A DNA stretch of 64,000 nt from NCBI RefSeq assembly GCF_000715205.1, contig NZ_JOTP01000010.1, positions 62,001 through 126,000 on the forward strand, given 5' to 3'. The position numbers and the translations under genes were made by a program. This stretch comes from Bacillus zhangzhouensis (GTDB lineage Bacteria; Bacillota; Bacilli; Bacillales; Bacillaceae). The number at the start of each line of letters is the position of its first letter. Position 1 is the stretch's first letter. The notes beneath the pieces are model-generated. The model was not told the DNA's origin and searched no databases. It saw nothing but the letters and a program-made list of their open reading frames with translations. Shown here piece after piece: positions 37,885-48,440 of the stretch.

Positions 37885-38283
37885 TTGTTTAAAAAAAGAA
37901 AAGGCATGAGCACTGGCGCAATGATCGTAGCATCAACAGCTATCATTGCATTATTCTCCCCGGTTTTACGAAAAAGGCTGAAAAGCATGACGCAAATGAA
38001 TATGTCTTCAATGATGAAAGGCAATGATCATCAACATCATGAGCCATCTCGCCATGAATCACACTCGCTCCAAGAATCAAAAGGGACTGCTGAAGTAGGT
38101 CAAATGATCAAGCAAGCGTTCACAGCTGTCCAGCCAAGTCACACAAATCAGCATCAGTCACCTTCAAGAACCCATCAGCCAAGAGAGTCTTATGCACAGT
38201 CTCTTCATATTGATGAAAGTGTCATGAACGTGCTGGATGATGAATCTATCCAGCAAGTGATCAATGACATCGAGCACAAATAA
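37885..38283 (+). CDS. yhcM: YhcM-like hypothetical protein
   Basis: A 132-residue protein of unknown role. It has a basic N-terminus, one membrane segment (about 9-28, GAMIVASTAIIALFSP), then a hydrophilic region rich in His, Gln and Ser (NDHQHHEPSRHESHS). A short C-terminal helix follows (MNVLDDESIQQVINDIEHK). The start is TTG at 37885 behind GGAGGG. It is named only by its position opposite yhcN; the His-rich middle could bind metal, but that is speculation. Confidence 0.65.
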   Translation: MFKKRKGMSTGAMIVASTAIIALFSPVLRKRLKSMTQMNMSSMMKGNDHQHHEPSRHESHSLQESKGTAEVGQMIKQAFTAVQPSHTNQHQSPSRTHQPRESYAQSLHIDESVMNVLDDESIQQVINDIEHK

Positions 38284-38317
38284 ATGAAACAGGAGCCTTC
38301 ATGAAAAAGGCTCCTGT

Positions 38318-38704
38318 TTATTCTCCTGAAAAATGCTCTTTGACCATGAGACAAAAGGAAGGCAAAAAAGTAATTTCAATCGATGTGATGAATCTGTGAC
38401 GATCATCATCTAAAATGAGCAAAAGCTCTTTTTCTCCCTGCCGATCTTTTTTAATATCTACACGTCCCACGGTTTTAAAATCATATATCCCTGAAGCCTT
38501 CGCATCCACTTTTCGAACGATCTTTAAGTAAAACTCTTTCATCTCTAACGACATCGTGATCACGAATCGCTCCTCTTGATTCTCAAATCGAAACGTCAGA
38601 TCTTGATATTCAATAGGCATATCTCGTTCAAACCCTTCATCAGGCTCTGTTTCAAAAAAAGAAAGCCATTCCGCTTCATTTGGAAAGCGTTTTCTGCGCA
38701 ATCG
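38318..38704 (-). CDS. conserved hypothetical protein, about 128 residues
   Basis: No family recognised. The protein is soluble and beta-rich (DLTFRFENQEERFVITMSLE; KTVGRVDIKKDRQGEKELLLILDDDRHRF, split), which may suggest a PH- or immunity-like fold. Frames start at 38719, 38710 or TTG 38704. The only ribosome site, GAGGAGG, abuts the second ATG and sits nine bases before the TTG, so TTG is favoured. It takes the place of yhcL between yhcK and yhcM. Confidence 0.6.
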   Translation of the reverse strand, partial: RLRRKRFPNEAEWLSFFETEPDEGFERDMPIEYQDLTFRFENQEERFVITMSLEMKEFYLKIVRKVDAKASGIYDFKTVGRVDIKKDRQGEKELLLILDDDRHRFITSIEITFLPSFCLMVKEHFSGE

Positions 38705-38799
38705 GTTCATCCTCCTCATAATTGAAATTTTTATTAATTATCTTTTTTCCCCTTTTCTTTTGCAACAAATTTTAGTAATTTTAAAAAGGTGATTTTATT

Positions 38800-39891
38800 T
38801 TGCTAAGAGACCTCTTTATTAATTTAACAATTCTTGTCACTTTCCATTATTTATTTATGCTTGTGTTTAAAGAGAATTTTTTAAAGAAAGAAGATACCTT
38901 ACTCAGACAACTATGTAAAGGCATGCTTTCTGGGTTACTCGGTGTCCTCTTAATGTTCTTCTCTATTAAAGCAGGACCAGCCATCATCGATTTAAGACAT
39001 ATCCCCCTTATTTTAACGGCCTTTTATGGAGGTATCGCGCAAACGTTCATTGCGGCATGTATTGTCATCATTGGGCGATTATTAATCGAAGCAAACGTCG
39101 CTTCTTTCATCAATATTTTTTCCATGATGATTATCGCAACAGCCTCTTTTTTGATTGCTGAACGCCATATCAATCATGTTGTGAAAATGCTGTTATCCAT
39201 CACGATAAGCAACGTGATTGCAACCATTTTGTTTATCACCATCGTCCATGAGACATCATTTGAACTGCATTTTGCCTATTGGATTTTCTCATATATTGCC
39301 GGGTTGTTTAACTTTTATGTCATTGAGCATCAAACAAAAGCATATCAGCTATTAAATTTGTATAAATTCCAGGCTCACTATGACTTTTTAACAGGTGTAT
39401 TAAATAAACGGAAGTTTGATGAAGTATTAAGTCATGCTTTTTCTACGAAATGGAAGCAGTCTATTCATCAAATGTCCCTTATTTACTTAGACATTGATTA
39501 CTTTAAATCCATTAATGATCAATATGGACATCACGAGGGAGATATCGTTTTAAAAGAAATTGGAACAAGGTTGATTAAAAACACAAGAAGCTCAGATTTT
39601 ATTGGGCGGATCGGCGGCGAGGAATTTGCTGTCCTTCTACCGAATTGTTCAGTTGAAAAAACATGGCAAATTGCAGAACGATTACGGAGAAAAATAGCGG
39701 ATCAGCCGATTTATTTACAAGATGGAACGTCCATTCAAACTACTGTGTCAATTGGATGTGCATATTATCCCGGAACGCATACAGACATCAAGAAACTACC
39801 CATTATTGCTGACCAAGAGCTTTATAAAGCGAAGCAGTCAGGCCGAAATCAAGTAAGCTTTTCAGAGAGAATGAGAAACCATTTGACATAG
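38800..39891 (+). CDS. yhcK: diguanylate cyclase YhcK (DgcK)
   Basis: A membrane diguanylate cyclase that makes cyclic di-GMP, which in Bacillus restrains motility. It has 363 residues. The N-terminal half holds about six helices of a 5TMR-LYT-type sensor (about 5-185). The GGDEF domain (about 195-355) carries an intact active site RIGGEEFAVLLPN near 267, with IYLDIDYFKSINDQYGHHEGD near 228 binding GTP and metal. The start is TTG at 38800 after AAAAAGGTG. Neighbouring cspB and yhcM keep the B. subtilis order. Confidence 0.9.
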   Translation: MLRDLFINLTILVTFHYLFMLVFKENFLKKEDTLLRQLCKGMLSGLLGVLLMFFSIKAGPAIIDLRHIPLILTAFYGGIAQTFIAACIVIIGRLLIEANVASFINIFSMMIIATASFLIAERHINHVVKMLLSITISNVIATILFITIVHETSFELHFAYWIFSYIAGLFNFYVIEHQTKAYQLLNLYKFQAHYDFLTGVLNKRKFDEVLSHAFSTKWKQSIHQMSLIYLDIDYFKSINDQYGHHEGDIVLKEIGTRLIKNTRSSDFIGRIGGEEFAVLLPNCSVEKTWQIAERLRRKIADQPIYLQDGTSIQTTVSIGCAYYPGTHTDIKKLPIIADQELYKAKQSGRNQVSFSERMRNHLT

Positions 39892-39969
39892 GTCTTTTCC
39901 TCAATATGTTAGAGCTCATTATTTTTAAAAAAGTTTTCGGATAACAGTTGTTTTTTCCCGCAAACACTG

Positions 39970-40303
<334 letters not shown>

Positions 40304-40347
40304 TTTAAGAGCATCTGCTCTTTTAGCACTTTATAGAGTGAAGGAAA

Positions 40348-40376
40348 ACCGCTCGGCTTCTGCCAGCGGTTTTTTT
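40348..40376 (+). terminator. cspB terminator
   Basis: AAACCGCT..AGCGGTTTTTTT forms a short stem with a T-tract, 45 bases after the cspB stop. Confidence 0.75.
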
Positions 40377-40381
40377 ATGCA

Positions 40382-40418
40382 ATAAAAAAGAGAACCTGAC
40401 GAGAGGTTCTCTTTTTAT
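40382..40418 (-). terminator. yhcC terminator
   Basis: AAAAAAGAGAACCT..AGGTTCTCTTTTTAT is a hairpin at the end of the yhcC-yhcB-yhcA transcript. Confidence 0.75.
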
Positions 40419-40774
40419 TTGTCCTTCTGCTTTAGCTTCTGCAAAGCAGAACGATACATATCATCATTCATTTTTGTCTCTGGTTCTTCTTTTTTGACAG
40501 GTGGTTCTGGCTGCTTAAACTTTTGAAGCGCCTGTCTATAGAAATCGTCGCCAGACACGTGTTCGTCCGTTTGAGAAGGCTCTGACGCTATTTCTTCTTC
40601 TTCAGGCTCTACAGGTCTCGCCGCAACTTCTGGCTCGCTGCGCGGCACGTCAGGCTGATTAGACACATCTTCTTTGATCTCTGCCTTCTCGACTGAAGCG
40701 TGTCTGACATTGAACGCTACTAATCCGATAATGACTAGAACAGCAGCTACTAACGCTACAATAATCGTCGCCAA
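40415..40774 (-). CDS. yhcC: YhcC-like small membrane protein
   Basis: A 119-residue protein with one N-terminal transmembrane helix (2-22) and a long acidic, Pro/Glu-rich tail. Two copies of a short motif occur in the tail, DDFYRQALQKFKQ near 76 and DDMYRSALQKLKQ near 104; each looks like a short amphipathic binding helix. The start is TTG at 40774 behind AAGGAGAGGG. The size and place beside yhcB suggest YhcC. Its function is unknown. Confidence 0.65.
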   Translation of the reverse strand: MATIIVALVAAVLVIIGLVAFNVRHASVEKAEIKEDVSNQPDVPRSEPEVAARPVEPEEEEIASEPSQTDEHVSGDDFYRQALQKFKQPEPPVKKEEPETKMNDDMYRSALQKLKQKDK

Positions 40775-40787
40775 AAGAACCCTCTCC

Positions 40788-41312
40788 TTATCGCTTAAAT
40801 GATGCAGTGACTGATGCTACACGTCTTCCTAATGCTTTGCCGAGTTCAATGCCTTCCGTAGACATCAATTCATCAGAATCAATTGGACATGTCACACCTG
40901 CTCCATAATAAGAGCCGTATAAAGCATTCTCTGGAACATTTCCAGGAAGACCTACCACAAGCATCCCTTGATGGAACATTGGCGTAATCAAATTGTGCAT
41001 CGTCATTTCTAAACCGCCGTGTGTTGTAGCAGTTGTACAGAAAACAGCACCGACTTTATCGATGAGTTTTCCTTCTGCCCATAAGTAGCCAAGACGGTCA
41101 ATCCATGTCTTTAATCCAGAACTAATGGTACCAAAGTGACCAGGGCAGCCCCAAATGATCGCATCCATTTGATCAAGCTTGCGAATGTCCGCATCTTTCA
41201 CATGATCAATGAACACTTCAGCTTGCTCTGTTTCACCTGCGCCCGCTGCAATCGCTTCTGCAAGTGCTTTTGTATGGTCGCCTTCACTATCATATACGAC
41301 ATAAATTTTCAT
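40788..41312 (-). CDS. yhcB: WrbA-like flavodoxin, NAD(P)H:quinone reductase YhcB
   Basis: An FMN-binding flavodoxin-fold protein of 174 residues, likely a two-electron quinone reductase that limits redox cycling. The phosphate loop is [16 protein letters not shown] at 5-20, the middle motif is [20 protein letters not shown] near 60-80, and a C-terminal loop follows TTATTHGG near 105. The ATG at 41312 follows GGAGGG. It is tightly linked with yhcA (17 bases). Confidence 0.85.
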   Translation of the reverse strand: MKIYVVYDSEGDHTKALAEAIAAGAGETEQAEVFIDHVKDADIRKLDQMDAIIWGCPGHFGTISSGLKTWIDRLGYLWAEGKLIDKVGAVFCTTATTHGGLEMTMHNLITPMFHQGMLVVGLPGNVPENALYGSYYGAGVTCPIDSDELMSTEGIELGKALGRRVASVTASFKR

Positions 41313-41329
41313 GTACGGTCCCTCCACAC

Positions 41330-42949
41330 TTATCTTGCATCTTGGTTTGCTTCCTTAGGTGCTGGAAGCAGCGTCATTTCTTGTTTCTTATGTTGCTGAT
41401 CTTTTCGTTTTTTATCCTTACGTACATCTCGCAAGAACAAGCTGAGAATGACACCAGCCGCACAGAATAATGTGACCCACATGTAAGCATCATTGATACC
41501 CATCACGTTTGAATCGACCTGTGCTTTCGTAAAGAGCTGGGTAGATACATATTTTTGAGCAGCTTCTGCTGTCATCCCCATATGATGCATCACATTCGAC
41601 ACAGCCGTCTGGAATGAATTCATAAAGAATGGGTCAGCTGTATTCGTCTGATCCGCCATATTCGAATAATGGAATGTCGTCCGATTCGTATAAATCGTCG
41701 TGATTAAACTCGTACCGATTGAGCCGCTAATTTGTCTTAATGTGTTAGACATCGCTGTACCATGACTGTTTAAATGCTGTGGTAATTGGTTCATCCCAGC
41801 TGTCATAACAGGCATCATCAGCAGTGACATACCAAATGCACGTACTGCATACATGAGCACAATGTGACTATAGGATGTATCAATGGTCAGCCTTGTAAAC
41901 TCGTATGTGGTGACAACAGTAATCAGCATTCCCACAATCGCAAGCGGACGAGGTCCAAATTTATCAAACAAGATCCCTGAAATCGGGGACATAATCAGCA
42001 TTGCAAGTGCCCCTGGAAGCATTAACAGACCCGATTGCAATGCAGTAAACCCAACGAGGTTTTGCAGATAAATCGGAAGTAAGAACATTCCAGTGTATAA
42101 GGCAACAGTAATAATGATGTTAATGACACTTGATAATGAGAAAATGCTGTATTTAAACACACGGAAATCAAGCATCGGATTATCAGCTTTTAGCTGTTGG
42201 AAAATAAAGAGAATGATCGCAATCGCACCAATAATAATCGTCGATAAGACGATCGGATCTGTCCAACCATCACTCCCCGCTTCACTCACTCCGTATAGAA
42301 GCGAAGCAAAACCAACGATTGAAAGAATCGCACCAAGGGTGTCCAGCTTGATTTTTTTAGGCTCTACAATATTTTTAAACATAAAGAAAGCCGCGATAAT
42401 GACAATCAAACCGATTGGTACAAGGCCATAAAACATAATACGCCAAGAATAATGTTCAATAATGTAACCAGATAATGTTGGTCCTACAGCTGGTGCAAAC
42501 ATCATCGCAAGACCAAAAATCCCCATTCCTTTCCCTCTGCTTTCCGGAGGGAAAATAAAAAGGATTGTTGTCATGACGAGCGGCTGCAAGATACCGCCAC
42601 CGATTGCTTGAATCAAGCGGCCAATGAGCATCGTAGAAAAGTTCGGCGCAATGCCGCAAATAAATGTGCCTAGTGTAAATGAGATCATGGCCACTAGGAA
42701 TAAGCTACGCTGTCCAAAACGTGTGATTAAAAACGCGGATAACGGAATCAGCACACCGTTGACAAGCATGTAACCTGTTGTAAGCCACTGAATGGTCGTT
42801 GCACTCACATTAAATTCAGTCATTAAATGGGGCATGGCTACGTTCAGAAGCGTTTGGTTTAAAATCGCTACGAACAAACCAGCCATTAAAATGATCAGTA
42901 AAGACAAGGAGCCTGTTCCCTGTTTTGTCGCTGCAGGTTGATTTGCCAT
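41330..42949 (-). CDS. yhcA: EmrB/QacA-family MFS efflux transporter YhcA
   Basis: A 539-residue drug:H+ antiporter of the DHA2 family with 14 predicted helices. Family motifs seen are [13 protein letters not shown] after helix 1, [13 protein letters not shown] (motif A-like) near 70, and [18 protein letters not shown] near 110. It pairs with the HlyD-type adaptor yhbJ just upstream. The start is ATG at 42949, nine bases after AAAGGAGG; a TTG frame start nine bases earlier overlaps that site. Substrates are not known. Confidence 0.88.
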   Translation of the reverse strand: MANQPAATKQGTGSLSLLIILMAGLFVAILNQTLLNVAMPHLMTEFNVSATTIQWLTTGYMLVNGVLIPLSAFLITRFGQRSLFLVAMISFTLGTFICGIAPNFSTMLIGRLIQAIGGGILQPLVMTTILFIFPPESRGKGMGIFGLAMMFAPAVGPTLSGYIIEHYSWRIMFYGLVPIGLIVIIAAFFMFKNIVEPKKIKLDTLGAILSIVGFASLLYGVSEAGSDGWTDPIVLSTIIIGAIAIILFIFQQLKADNPMLDFRVFKYSIFSLSSVINIIITVALYTGMFLLPIYLQNLVGFTALQSGLLMLPGALAMLIMSPISGILFDKFGPRPLAIVGMLITVVTTYEFTRLTIDTSYSHIVLMYAVRAFGMSLLMMPVMTAGMNQLPQHLNSHGTAMSNTLRQISGSIGTSLITTIYTNRTTFHYSNMADQTNTADPFFMNSFQTAVSNVMHHMGMTAEAAQKYVSTQLFTKAQVDSNVMGINDAYMWVTLFCAAGVILSLFLRDVRKDKKRKDQQHKKQEMTLLPAPKEANQDAR

Positions 42950-42988
42950 CTCAGACAACCTCCTTTCATTTTTTGATATCAGTCATCA

Positions 42989-43621
42989 TTAAGATGAGAT
43001 TTTGACAGAAGCATTCATACCTGGAAGTACTTTGTCAGATGGATTTTTAATTGAAATTTTGACGGCTACTTTTTGTGTCACTTTTGTATAGTTACCACTT
43101 GAATTTGTTGCTGGCAGCATGTTGAATGTTGAATTTGTCGCATAACCAATTTGTTCAACAGTTCCTTCGAATGTTGTATCAGGATCACCATCTACCACGA
43201 TGTCGACTTTGTCGCCTTTTTCAATGTTCTTAATGTCTGTTTCTTTGATATTCGCTGTGATATAAAGCTTGCTTAGGTCAATTGTTTCACCAAGAACTGT
43301 ACCTGGCTGCACTTGTTGGTTGTTTTGCACTTCTTTTTTGACTAATGTGCCATCAGCTACTGCTTTAATGTTTGTTTTTGCTTCTCCTTCAACTTTTGCA
43401 ACTGTGCTGTCCTTTTGCACTTCGTCACCTTCATTGATATCCCAGCCTTTGATTTGTCCAGCTGCTGGTGCTGTAATTTGATACATGTCTCCTGTCACTT
43501 TTGCCTCGTCTGTTTTCACAAAGTTTGTGCTTTCGTAGTAGTAATAAGCACCTCCGGCAATAATGGCAAGAATCACAATAAGGCCAATAATATTCGTTAG
43601 TAATAAACGCCCTCTGTTCAT
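42989..43621 (-). CDS. yhbJ: HlyD-type membrane fusion protein YhbJ
   Basis: A 210-residue adaptor with one N-terminal helix (about 8-28), then biotinyl-lipoyl-like and barrel-sandwich domains (GQIKGWDINEGDEVQKDS near 52, VDIVVDGDPDTTFEGTVEQIG near 142). It would link the YhcA pump to the wall side. In B. subtilis a MarR-family gene, yhbI, lies upstream; none is present here. The ATG follows AAGGAGAAACAAAAC. Confidence 0.88.
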   Translation of the reverse strand: MNRGRLLLTNIIGLIVILAIIAGGAYYYYESTNFVKTDEAKVTGDMYQITAPAAGQIKGWDINEGDEVQKDSTVAKVEGEAKTNIKAVADGTLVKKEVQNNQQVQPGTVLGETIDLSKLYITANIKETDIKNIEKGDKVDIVVDGDPDTTFEGTVEQIGYATNSTFNMLPATNSSGNYTKVTQKVAVKISIKNPSDKVLPGMNASVKISS

Positions 43622-43983
43622 GTTTTGTTTCTCCTTTCATGTATAAAAATATAGTGTCATCTGCTTTAGCAAGCTTAGAATGCCCATCATCTGACAGAAT
43701 ATGAAACAAGATCATAAAGCTGTCATTTTCCCTTCATCTACTCCGCTGAAAAATGGTGTGCAGCCCATTTATACTTATTGTTCACTCATGAGCAAAGAGC
43801 AGAAAAAGAAGAAAAGACGATCGGCATCTTTTTTGAAAAACTTATATTTAACAAGATTAAATATTAATAAATGAAAATTGAAATGTCAAAGAGAAAGTTT
43901 TACTTTTTTTCTGGTGATCCTTTCCTTCTCCACAAAAAAAACCTTTCAGCCCTTATACTGAAAGGTTTTTTCAAATGTTATCT
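43622..43983. other. yhbJ-yhbH intergenic region
   Basis: This 362-bp region contains no gene. It holds the yhbJ promoter side and, at 43934-43971, the hairpin AAAAAACCTTTCAG..CTGAAAGGTTTTTT. That hairpin sits just past the yhbH stop and is its terminator. No remnant of the yhbI MarR gene is readable. Confidence 0.6.
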
Positions 43984-45147
43984 TTAAGAAAGAACTTCTT
44001 CCTGCTGAAAAAATTTTTTTAATGCGAGAAACACGTCTGATTTTTGCTTCAAAATATAATAATTAAATTTCTCATCCTGAATATGCTTATATGCTGACAT
44101 TAACGTAGAATGACGGTTATATTGATTCACTTCACCATAACAGAATAAGTTGGCTTTTTTCATAATCTCTTGAACAAGCTTCACACACCGCGCATTGTCG
44201 GAGGTCAGATTATCACCATCAGAAAAATGGAAAGGATAAATATTATATCGTGACGGCGGATATCGTTCATCTATGAGCTCTAGTGCCTTTCGATAGACAG
44301 ACGAGCAAATGGTCCCCCCGCTCTCCCCCCGTGAGAAGAAATGTTCCTCATCGACAACCTTCGCCTCTGTATGGTGGGCAATAAATTCAATATCAACCGT
44401 CTCATACTTTGTCCGTAAGAAACGTGTCATCCAAAAGAAAAAACTCCTAGCCATGTACTTTTCCCAAAGTCCCATACTTCCGCTCGTATCCATCATCGCC
44501 AAAACGACGGCTTTCGACTCTGGTTTGGTCACTTCATTCCACGTTTTATATTTGATATCCTCTGGATAAATTGGATAAAAGGAAGGACTTCCCGTCATCG
44601 CGTTTCGTTTAAATGCCGACAACATCGTTCGTTTTTTATGGATATTTCCTGTTAAGCCCGTTTTGCGAATATCATTAAACTCAATTTGTTCGACAATGAT
44701 GTCGTCAAGCTCCTTTTGTTTAAGGTTAGGCAGTTCTAGTTCACGAAACAGCGCTTCCTCCAGATCCATTAATGAGACTTCTGCTTCGTAATAATCCTCA
44801 CCTGCTTGATCTCCAGCGCCTTGCCCCTTCCCTTGCCCTTGCTTACTATCTGACCCATCACGCGCGACCACATCACCAACCTGGCTGTCTCCATCCCCTT
44901 GGCCCACATGCTTATTCTTGTCGTAGTTGTACCGAATTTTATATTCATCTAATGATCGAATTGGAATTTTGACAACATCTTTCCCATTAGACATGATGAT
45001 GCTTTCCTCTGTGACAAGATCCGGCAAATTGTTTTTAATCGCCTCTTTGACTTTTTTCTGATGACGCTGCTGGTCGTCATAGCCTTTTCGATGGAGGGAC
45101 CAGTCTTCCTGAGAAACAATAAACTGACTTTTTTCTTGCTGGGACAT
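43984..45147 (-). CDS. yhbH: sporulation protein YhbH (DUF444 family)
   Basis: A sigma-E-controlled sporulation protein in B. subtilis, required for normal spores. It has 387 residues with a VWA-like fold in the C-terminal two-thirds: [20 protein letters not shown] near 217 contains a MIDAS-type DxSxS. An acidic, Gly/Gln-rich linker ([14 protein letters not shown]) sits near 100. It lies downstream of prkA by 141 bases on the same strand; the prkA-yhbH pair is conserved from Bacillus to enterobacteria. The ATG follows GGAGGGGG. Confidence 0.9.
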   Translation of the reverse strand: MSQQEKSQFIVSQEDWSLHRKGYDDQQRHQKKVKEAIKNNLPDLVTEESIIMSNGKDVVKIPIRSLDEYKIRYNYDKNKHVGQGDGDSQVGDVVARDGSDSKQGQGKGQGAGDQAGEDYYEAEVSLMDLEEALFRELELPNLKQKELDDIIVEQIEFNDIRKTGLTGNIHKKRTMLSAFKRNAMTGSPSFYPIYPEDIKYKTWNEVTKPESKAVVLAMMDTSGSMGLWEKYMARSFFFWMTRFLRTKYETVDIEFIAHHTEAKVVDEEHFFSRGESGGTICSSVYRKALELIDERYPPSRYNIYPFHFSDGDNLTSDNARCVKLVQEIMKKANLFCYGEVNQYNRHSTLMSAYKHIQDEKFNYYILKQKSDVFLALKKFFQQEEVLS

Positions 45148-45288
45148 CCATCCCCCTCCTCACCTGTTTGCGCAATTATTCTAACCATCGATTCCTTTAT
45201 CGTATGCTGCCTGTCATCCAAGATGACGATCATTTCTAAAAAAGACATTACCGGTGCTGATATGCGCCAATAATGCCTCCTTCATTTA

Positions 45289-47184
45289 TTAACGATTCAG
45301 AAGACTACCTACATATTTTAAGAGTTCATTTGCACTTGTTGAATTATAGCCATGCTCATCAATCAATCTAGCCACTACTTCATTTACCTTTTTCAGCTGC
45401 TGTTCATCTGGTGTCTTCGTCGATGTCGTAATTTTAACCACATCTTTTAGATCAGCAAATAACTTCTTCTGAATCGCCTCTCGTAATCTCTCATGAGAAT
45501 TATAATCAAAACGTTTGCCCTTTCTCGCATAAGCCGAAATACGAATGAGAATTTCTTCTCGGAATGCCTTTTTGGCATTTTCAGAAATACCGATCTGTTC
45601 CTCAATTGAACGCATAAGCTTTTCATCAGGATTCATTTCTTCACCAGTTAACGGATCACGCAGCTTGTTTTTATTGCAGTAAGCTTCGACATTATCTAAG
45701 TAATTATCCATGAGTGTTTTCGCAGACTCCTCATAGGAATACACAAATGCCTTTTGAACTTCCTTCTTCGCAATATCGTCATACTCTTTTCGCGCGACAG
45801 AAATAAAATTCAAATACCGCTCCCGATCTTCATTTGAGATGGACGGATGCTGATCGAGCCCTTCTTTTAACGAACGAAGCACATCCAGTGCATTGATCGA
45901 TTCCATATTCTTTCGAATAATGGTGGATGAAATTCGGTTGATCACATAACGCGGGTCAATTCCGCTCATCCCTTCGTCATGAAATTCCTTTTTCATCTCA
46001 TCTATGTCAACAGATTGAAAACCTTCGACACTTTCCCCATCATACAGACGCATTTTTTTCACCAAATCAATATCAGACCGCTTCGGCTCTTTGAGTCTCG
46101 TCAAAATAGAGAACATCGCCGCCACCTTCAGCGTATGCGGTGCAATATGAACGTCTGAAACATCACTTTCTGAAATCATTTTATGATAAATCCGTTCTTC
46201 CTCTGTCACCTTTAAATTATAAGGAATCGGCATCACAATAATTCTTGAATGAAGGGCCTCGTTCTTCTTATTTGAAATAAACGACCGATACTCGGTTTCA
46301 TTCGTATGAGCGACAATCAATTCATCCGCACTAATCAAGGCAAATCGGCCTGCCTTAAAATTTCCTTCCTGCGTTAATGAAAGAAGGTGCCATAGAAATT
46401 TCTCATCACACTTTAACATCTCCTGAAACTCCATCATTCCGCGGTTTGCTTTATTGAGTTCCCCATCAAACCGGTATGCACGAGGGTCTGACTCTGATCC
46501 AAATTCAGCAATGGTTGAAAAATCGATGCTGCCTGTTAAATCGGCAATGTCCTGAGATTTCGGATCAGACGGGCTGAAGGTACCAATGCCGGTCCGTTTA
46601 TCCTCTGAGAAAAAGATCCGCTCAACCCTTACATCCTCAATTCTGCCGCCATATTCCTCTTCCAATCTCATCATATTCAGAGGCGACAAATTCCCCTGCA
46701 CACGAATGCCATATTCTCTATAGAAATCCTCCCGCAGATTTTGCGGAATGAGATGAAGCGGGTCTTCATGCATGGGGCAGCCTTTGATCGCGTAGACTGC
46801 GCCATTGTCTGTCAGGGAATATGCTTCGAGACCTCTTTTCAGCCTTGTTACAAGCGTAGATTTCCCGCCACTTACCGGTCCCATCAATAATAAAATACGT
46901 TTCCGCACATCTAATCGCTTTGCAGCAGGGTGGAAATATTCCTCCACTAGCCTTTCCAGTGACTCCTCTAATCCAAAAAGCTCCTGATCAAAAAATTTGT
47001 AGGTTCTGACCCCATTCTCCTCTTCAATCCCGCTGTCTTTAATCATATGATAAACGCGAGAATGAGCAGATTGAGCGACAAGTGGATTTTCTTTAATAAT
47101 GTCTAAATAATCGCTGAATGTGCCTTCCCATTTCAGACGCTGCTCTTCTTCTCTGTACTGTTCAATTTTCTTTAAAATATCCAT
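45289..47184 (-). CDS. prkA: PrkA AAA+ protein (serine kinase/Lon-like protease)
   Basis: A sporulation AAA+ protein described first as a Ser kinase and later as having Lon-like protease activity. Its 631 residues equal the B. subtilis length. The Walker A motif is LLMGPVSGGKSTLVTR near 98. A GKFDYN-like C-terminal block (KRFDYNSHERLREAIQKKL) and the PrkA C-terminal helical domain follow. The ATG at 47184 follows AGAGGAGG; the frame to 47202 precedes the site. It heads the pair with yhbH and is probably sigma-E dependent. Confidence 0.93.
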   Translation of the reverse strand: MDILKKIEQYREEEQRLKWEGTFSDYLDIIKENPLVAQSAHSRVYHMIKDSGIEEENGVRTYKFFDQELFGLEESLERLVEEYFHPAAKRLDVRKRILLLMGPVSGGKSTLVTRLKRGLEAYSLTDNGAVYAIKGCPMHEDPLHLIPQNLREDFYREYGIRVQGNLSPLNMMRLEEEYGGRIEDVRVERIFFSEDKRTGIGTFSPSDPKSQDIADLTGSIDFSTIAEFGSESDPRAYRFDGELNKANRGMMEFQEMLKCDEKFLWHLLSLTQEGNFKAGRFALISADELIVAHTNETEYRSFISNKKNEALHSRIIVMPIPYNLKVTEEERIYHKMISESDVSDVHIAPHTLKVAAMFSILTRLKEPKRSDIDLVKKMRLYDGESVEGFQSVDIDEMKKEFHDEGMSGIDPRYVINRISSTIIRKNMESINALDVLRSLKEGLDQHPSISNEDRERYLNFISVARKEYDDIAKKEVQKAFVYSYEESAKTLMDNYLDNVEAYCNKNKLRDPLTGEEMNPDEKLMRSIEEQIGISENAKKAFREEILIRISAYARKGKRFDYNSHERLREAIQKKLFADLKDVVKITTSTKTPDEQQLKKVNEVVARLIDEHGYNSTSANELLKYVGSLLNR

Positions 47185-47435
47185 ATGAACCTCCTCTTTC
47201 AAGATTGAAGCTAGTAATCAGATACTGTTTTATAATCTATGCGGAGGCGTCCTATTACATGCTTTCGTTCTTCAAAATGACGAATTGGCAAACTGAATTG
47301 ACAACCATCCGCAAGACCCTTCATAATAAAGGAAAAACAGGAGAAAAATGATCTTCTTCTCCTGCTTTTCAAGGCGAACTTCACATCATATGAAACAGGC
47401 AGCGAGTAGGAACAAAGGGATAAGGGGGAGCATAT

Positions 47436-47522
47436 ATGAGAACGGTCATTATGATGGGCGTCATCATTACGTTTTTAGTATCCATTTTCACAGCTGGCTA
47501 CGAAGGCAAGCCTGGTAAATGA
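47436..47522 (+). CDS. 28-residue putative small membrane protein
   Basis: A short ORF encoding a hydrophobic helix (MRTVIMMGVIITFLVSIFTA) followed by a polar tail, AGYEGKPGK. GGGGGAG lies seven bases ahead of the ATG. A strong terminator follows at 47522-47560. The helix, site and terminator together support a real single-helix membrane peptide. I recognise no family. It faces away from prkA and may belong to the same sporulation or envelope context. Confidence 0.6.
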   Translation: MRTVIMMGVIITFLVSIFTAGYEGKPGK

Positions 47523-47560
47523 AAAAAAGGATGTTCCATTAGCGGAACATCCTTTTTTCA
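47523..47560. terminator. bidirectional terminator after the small membrane protein gene
   Basis: AAAAAAAGGATGTTCC..GGAACATCCTTTTTT is a strong symmetric hairpin. It serves both the small ORF and the convergent YrpD-like gene. Confidence 0.85.
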
Positions 47561-47561
47561 T

Positions 47562-48269
47562 TTAGTTCGTTGTTTTCAGCACTTGCATATTCACTGTATT
47601 ACCCGATACCTGAATCGAAGTAAAGTCTTGCGTATCTATCACCGGTGTGACTGCTCGATTATCTAATGTGATATCAGTAAAACGAGTAGAGAAGTTTGCC
47701 CGAATATCTTTCCGATAAATATCGTCAGTCACTGCAACCGTCGAAAGTAATTTCCATTTGGTCACAGAGCCAATGTTTGAGTTTTGAATTTCTGTGATAA
47801 TGCGTCCTGTATAACCAACATTGTTTGTCCCCCAGAAAGTCGCTCTTGTATGTCCATTCAAATTTTTATAAATGGTCATTTGAACAGTACTTCCAGGCTT
47901 AAATCCTTTTGTATACGTAAAATCACTCTGTCCCTCGATATATGTTTCTTGATTATTTGTCCCTACCTTCATCGTAGGTTTCCATACATTATAGGTTGGA
48001 CTGTATTGAAGACCAATATCCGCTTCTTTTGATCCTGTGAATCCAGAATAAATATAAGCTGTCCCATTAGACACACTCATCGTGGAAGGAAGTTGAATTT
48101 TTGTGACCAATATAGATCCATTACTATTGATATAAGTACGCCCGCCAATTCCTTTAGATAATTGCGCTGCTTCTATTTCCTGCGTCTGAGAAAGACCTGG
48201 AATACTGACTGGAATGGCCCCCATTAAAATAGCTGAGCTAATGGCACTAGTGATCAGTAGTTTTTTCAT
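47562..48269 (-). CDS. secreted YrpD-like protein
   Basis: A secreted protein of 235 residues, the size I recall for B. subtilis YrpD; function unknown. The signal peptide spans about 1-36 ([20 protein letters not shown], cleavage near IEAA). The mature part is a beta-rich, lectin-like domain ([56 protein letters not shown]) with no Cys. The ATG at 48269 follows TAGGAGGAATAAAGAG; the longer frame to 48326 is rejected. It is an accessory gene where B. subtilis has yhbD-yhbF. Confidence 0.65.
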   Translation of the reverse strand: MKKLLITSAISSAILMGAIPVSIPGLSQTQEIEAAQLSKGIGGRTYINSNGSILVTKIQLPSTMSVSNGTAYIYSGFTGSKEADIGLQYSPTYNVWKPTMKVGTNNQETYIEGQSDFTYTKGFKPGSTVQMTIYKNLNGHTRATFWGTNNVGYTGRIITEIQNSNIGSVTKWKLLSTVAVTDDIYRKDIRANFSTRFTDITLDNRAVTPVIDTQDFTSIQVSGNTVNMQVLKTTN

Positions 48270-48401
48270 CTCTTTATTCCTCCTAATGGATTCATCATTT
48301 TTGAAAACGTGATCACAATCTATCATACTACCTATTTTTTAACATGTCAAAAAAAGTATAAATAAGTCATATTTTTCATCTCCATGCTTCTAATCTCACA
48401 T

Positions 48402-48434
48402 AAAAAAGCCGAGATCGGTATCTCGGCTTTCATC
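48402..48434 (-). terminator. trmL terminator
   Basis: AAAAAAGCCGAGAT..ATCTCGGCTTT forms a hairpin right after the trmL stop on the minus strand. Confidence 0.8.
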
Positions 48435-48440
48435 ATGATC

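Noticed and set aside
47262-47351. 30-codon plus-strand ORF beginning MLSFFKMTNWQTELTT
   Set aside because: No ribosome binding site and a hydrophilic, basic composition; it lies in the prkA upstream region and looks like chance.
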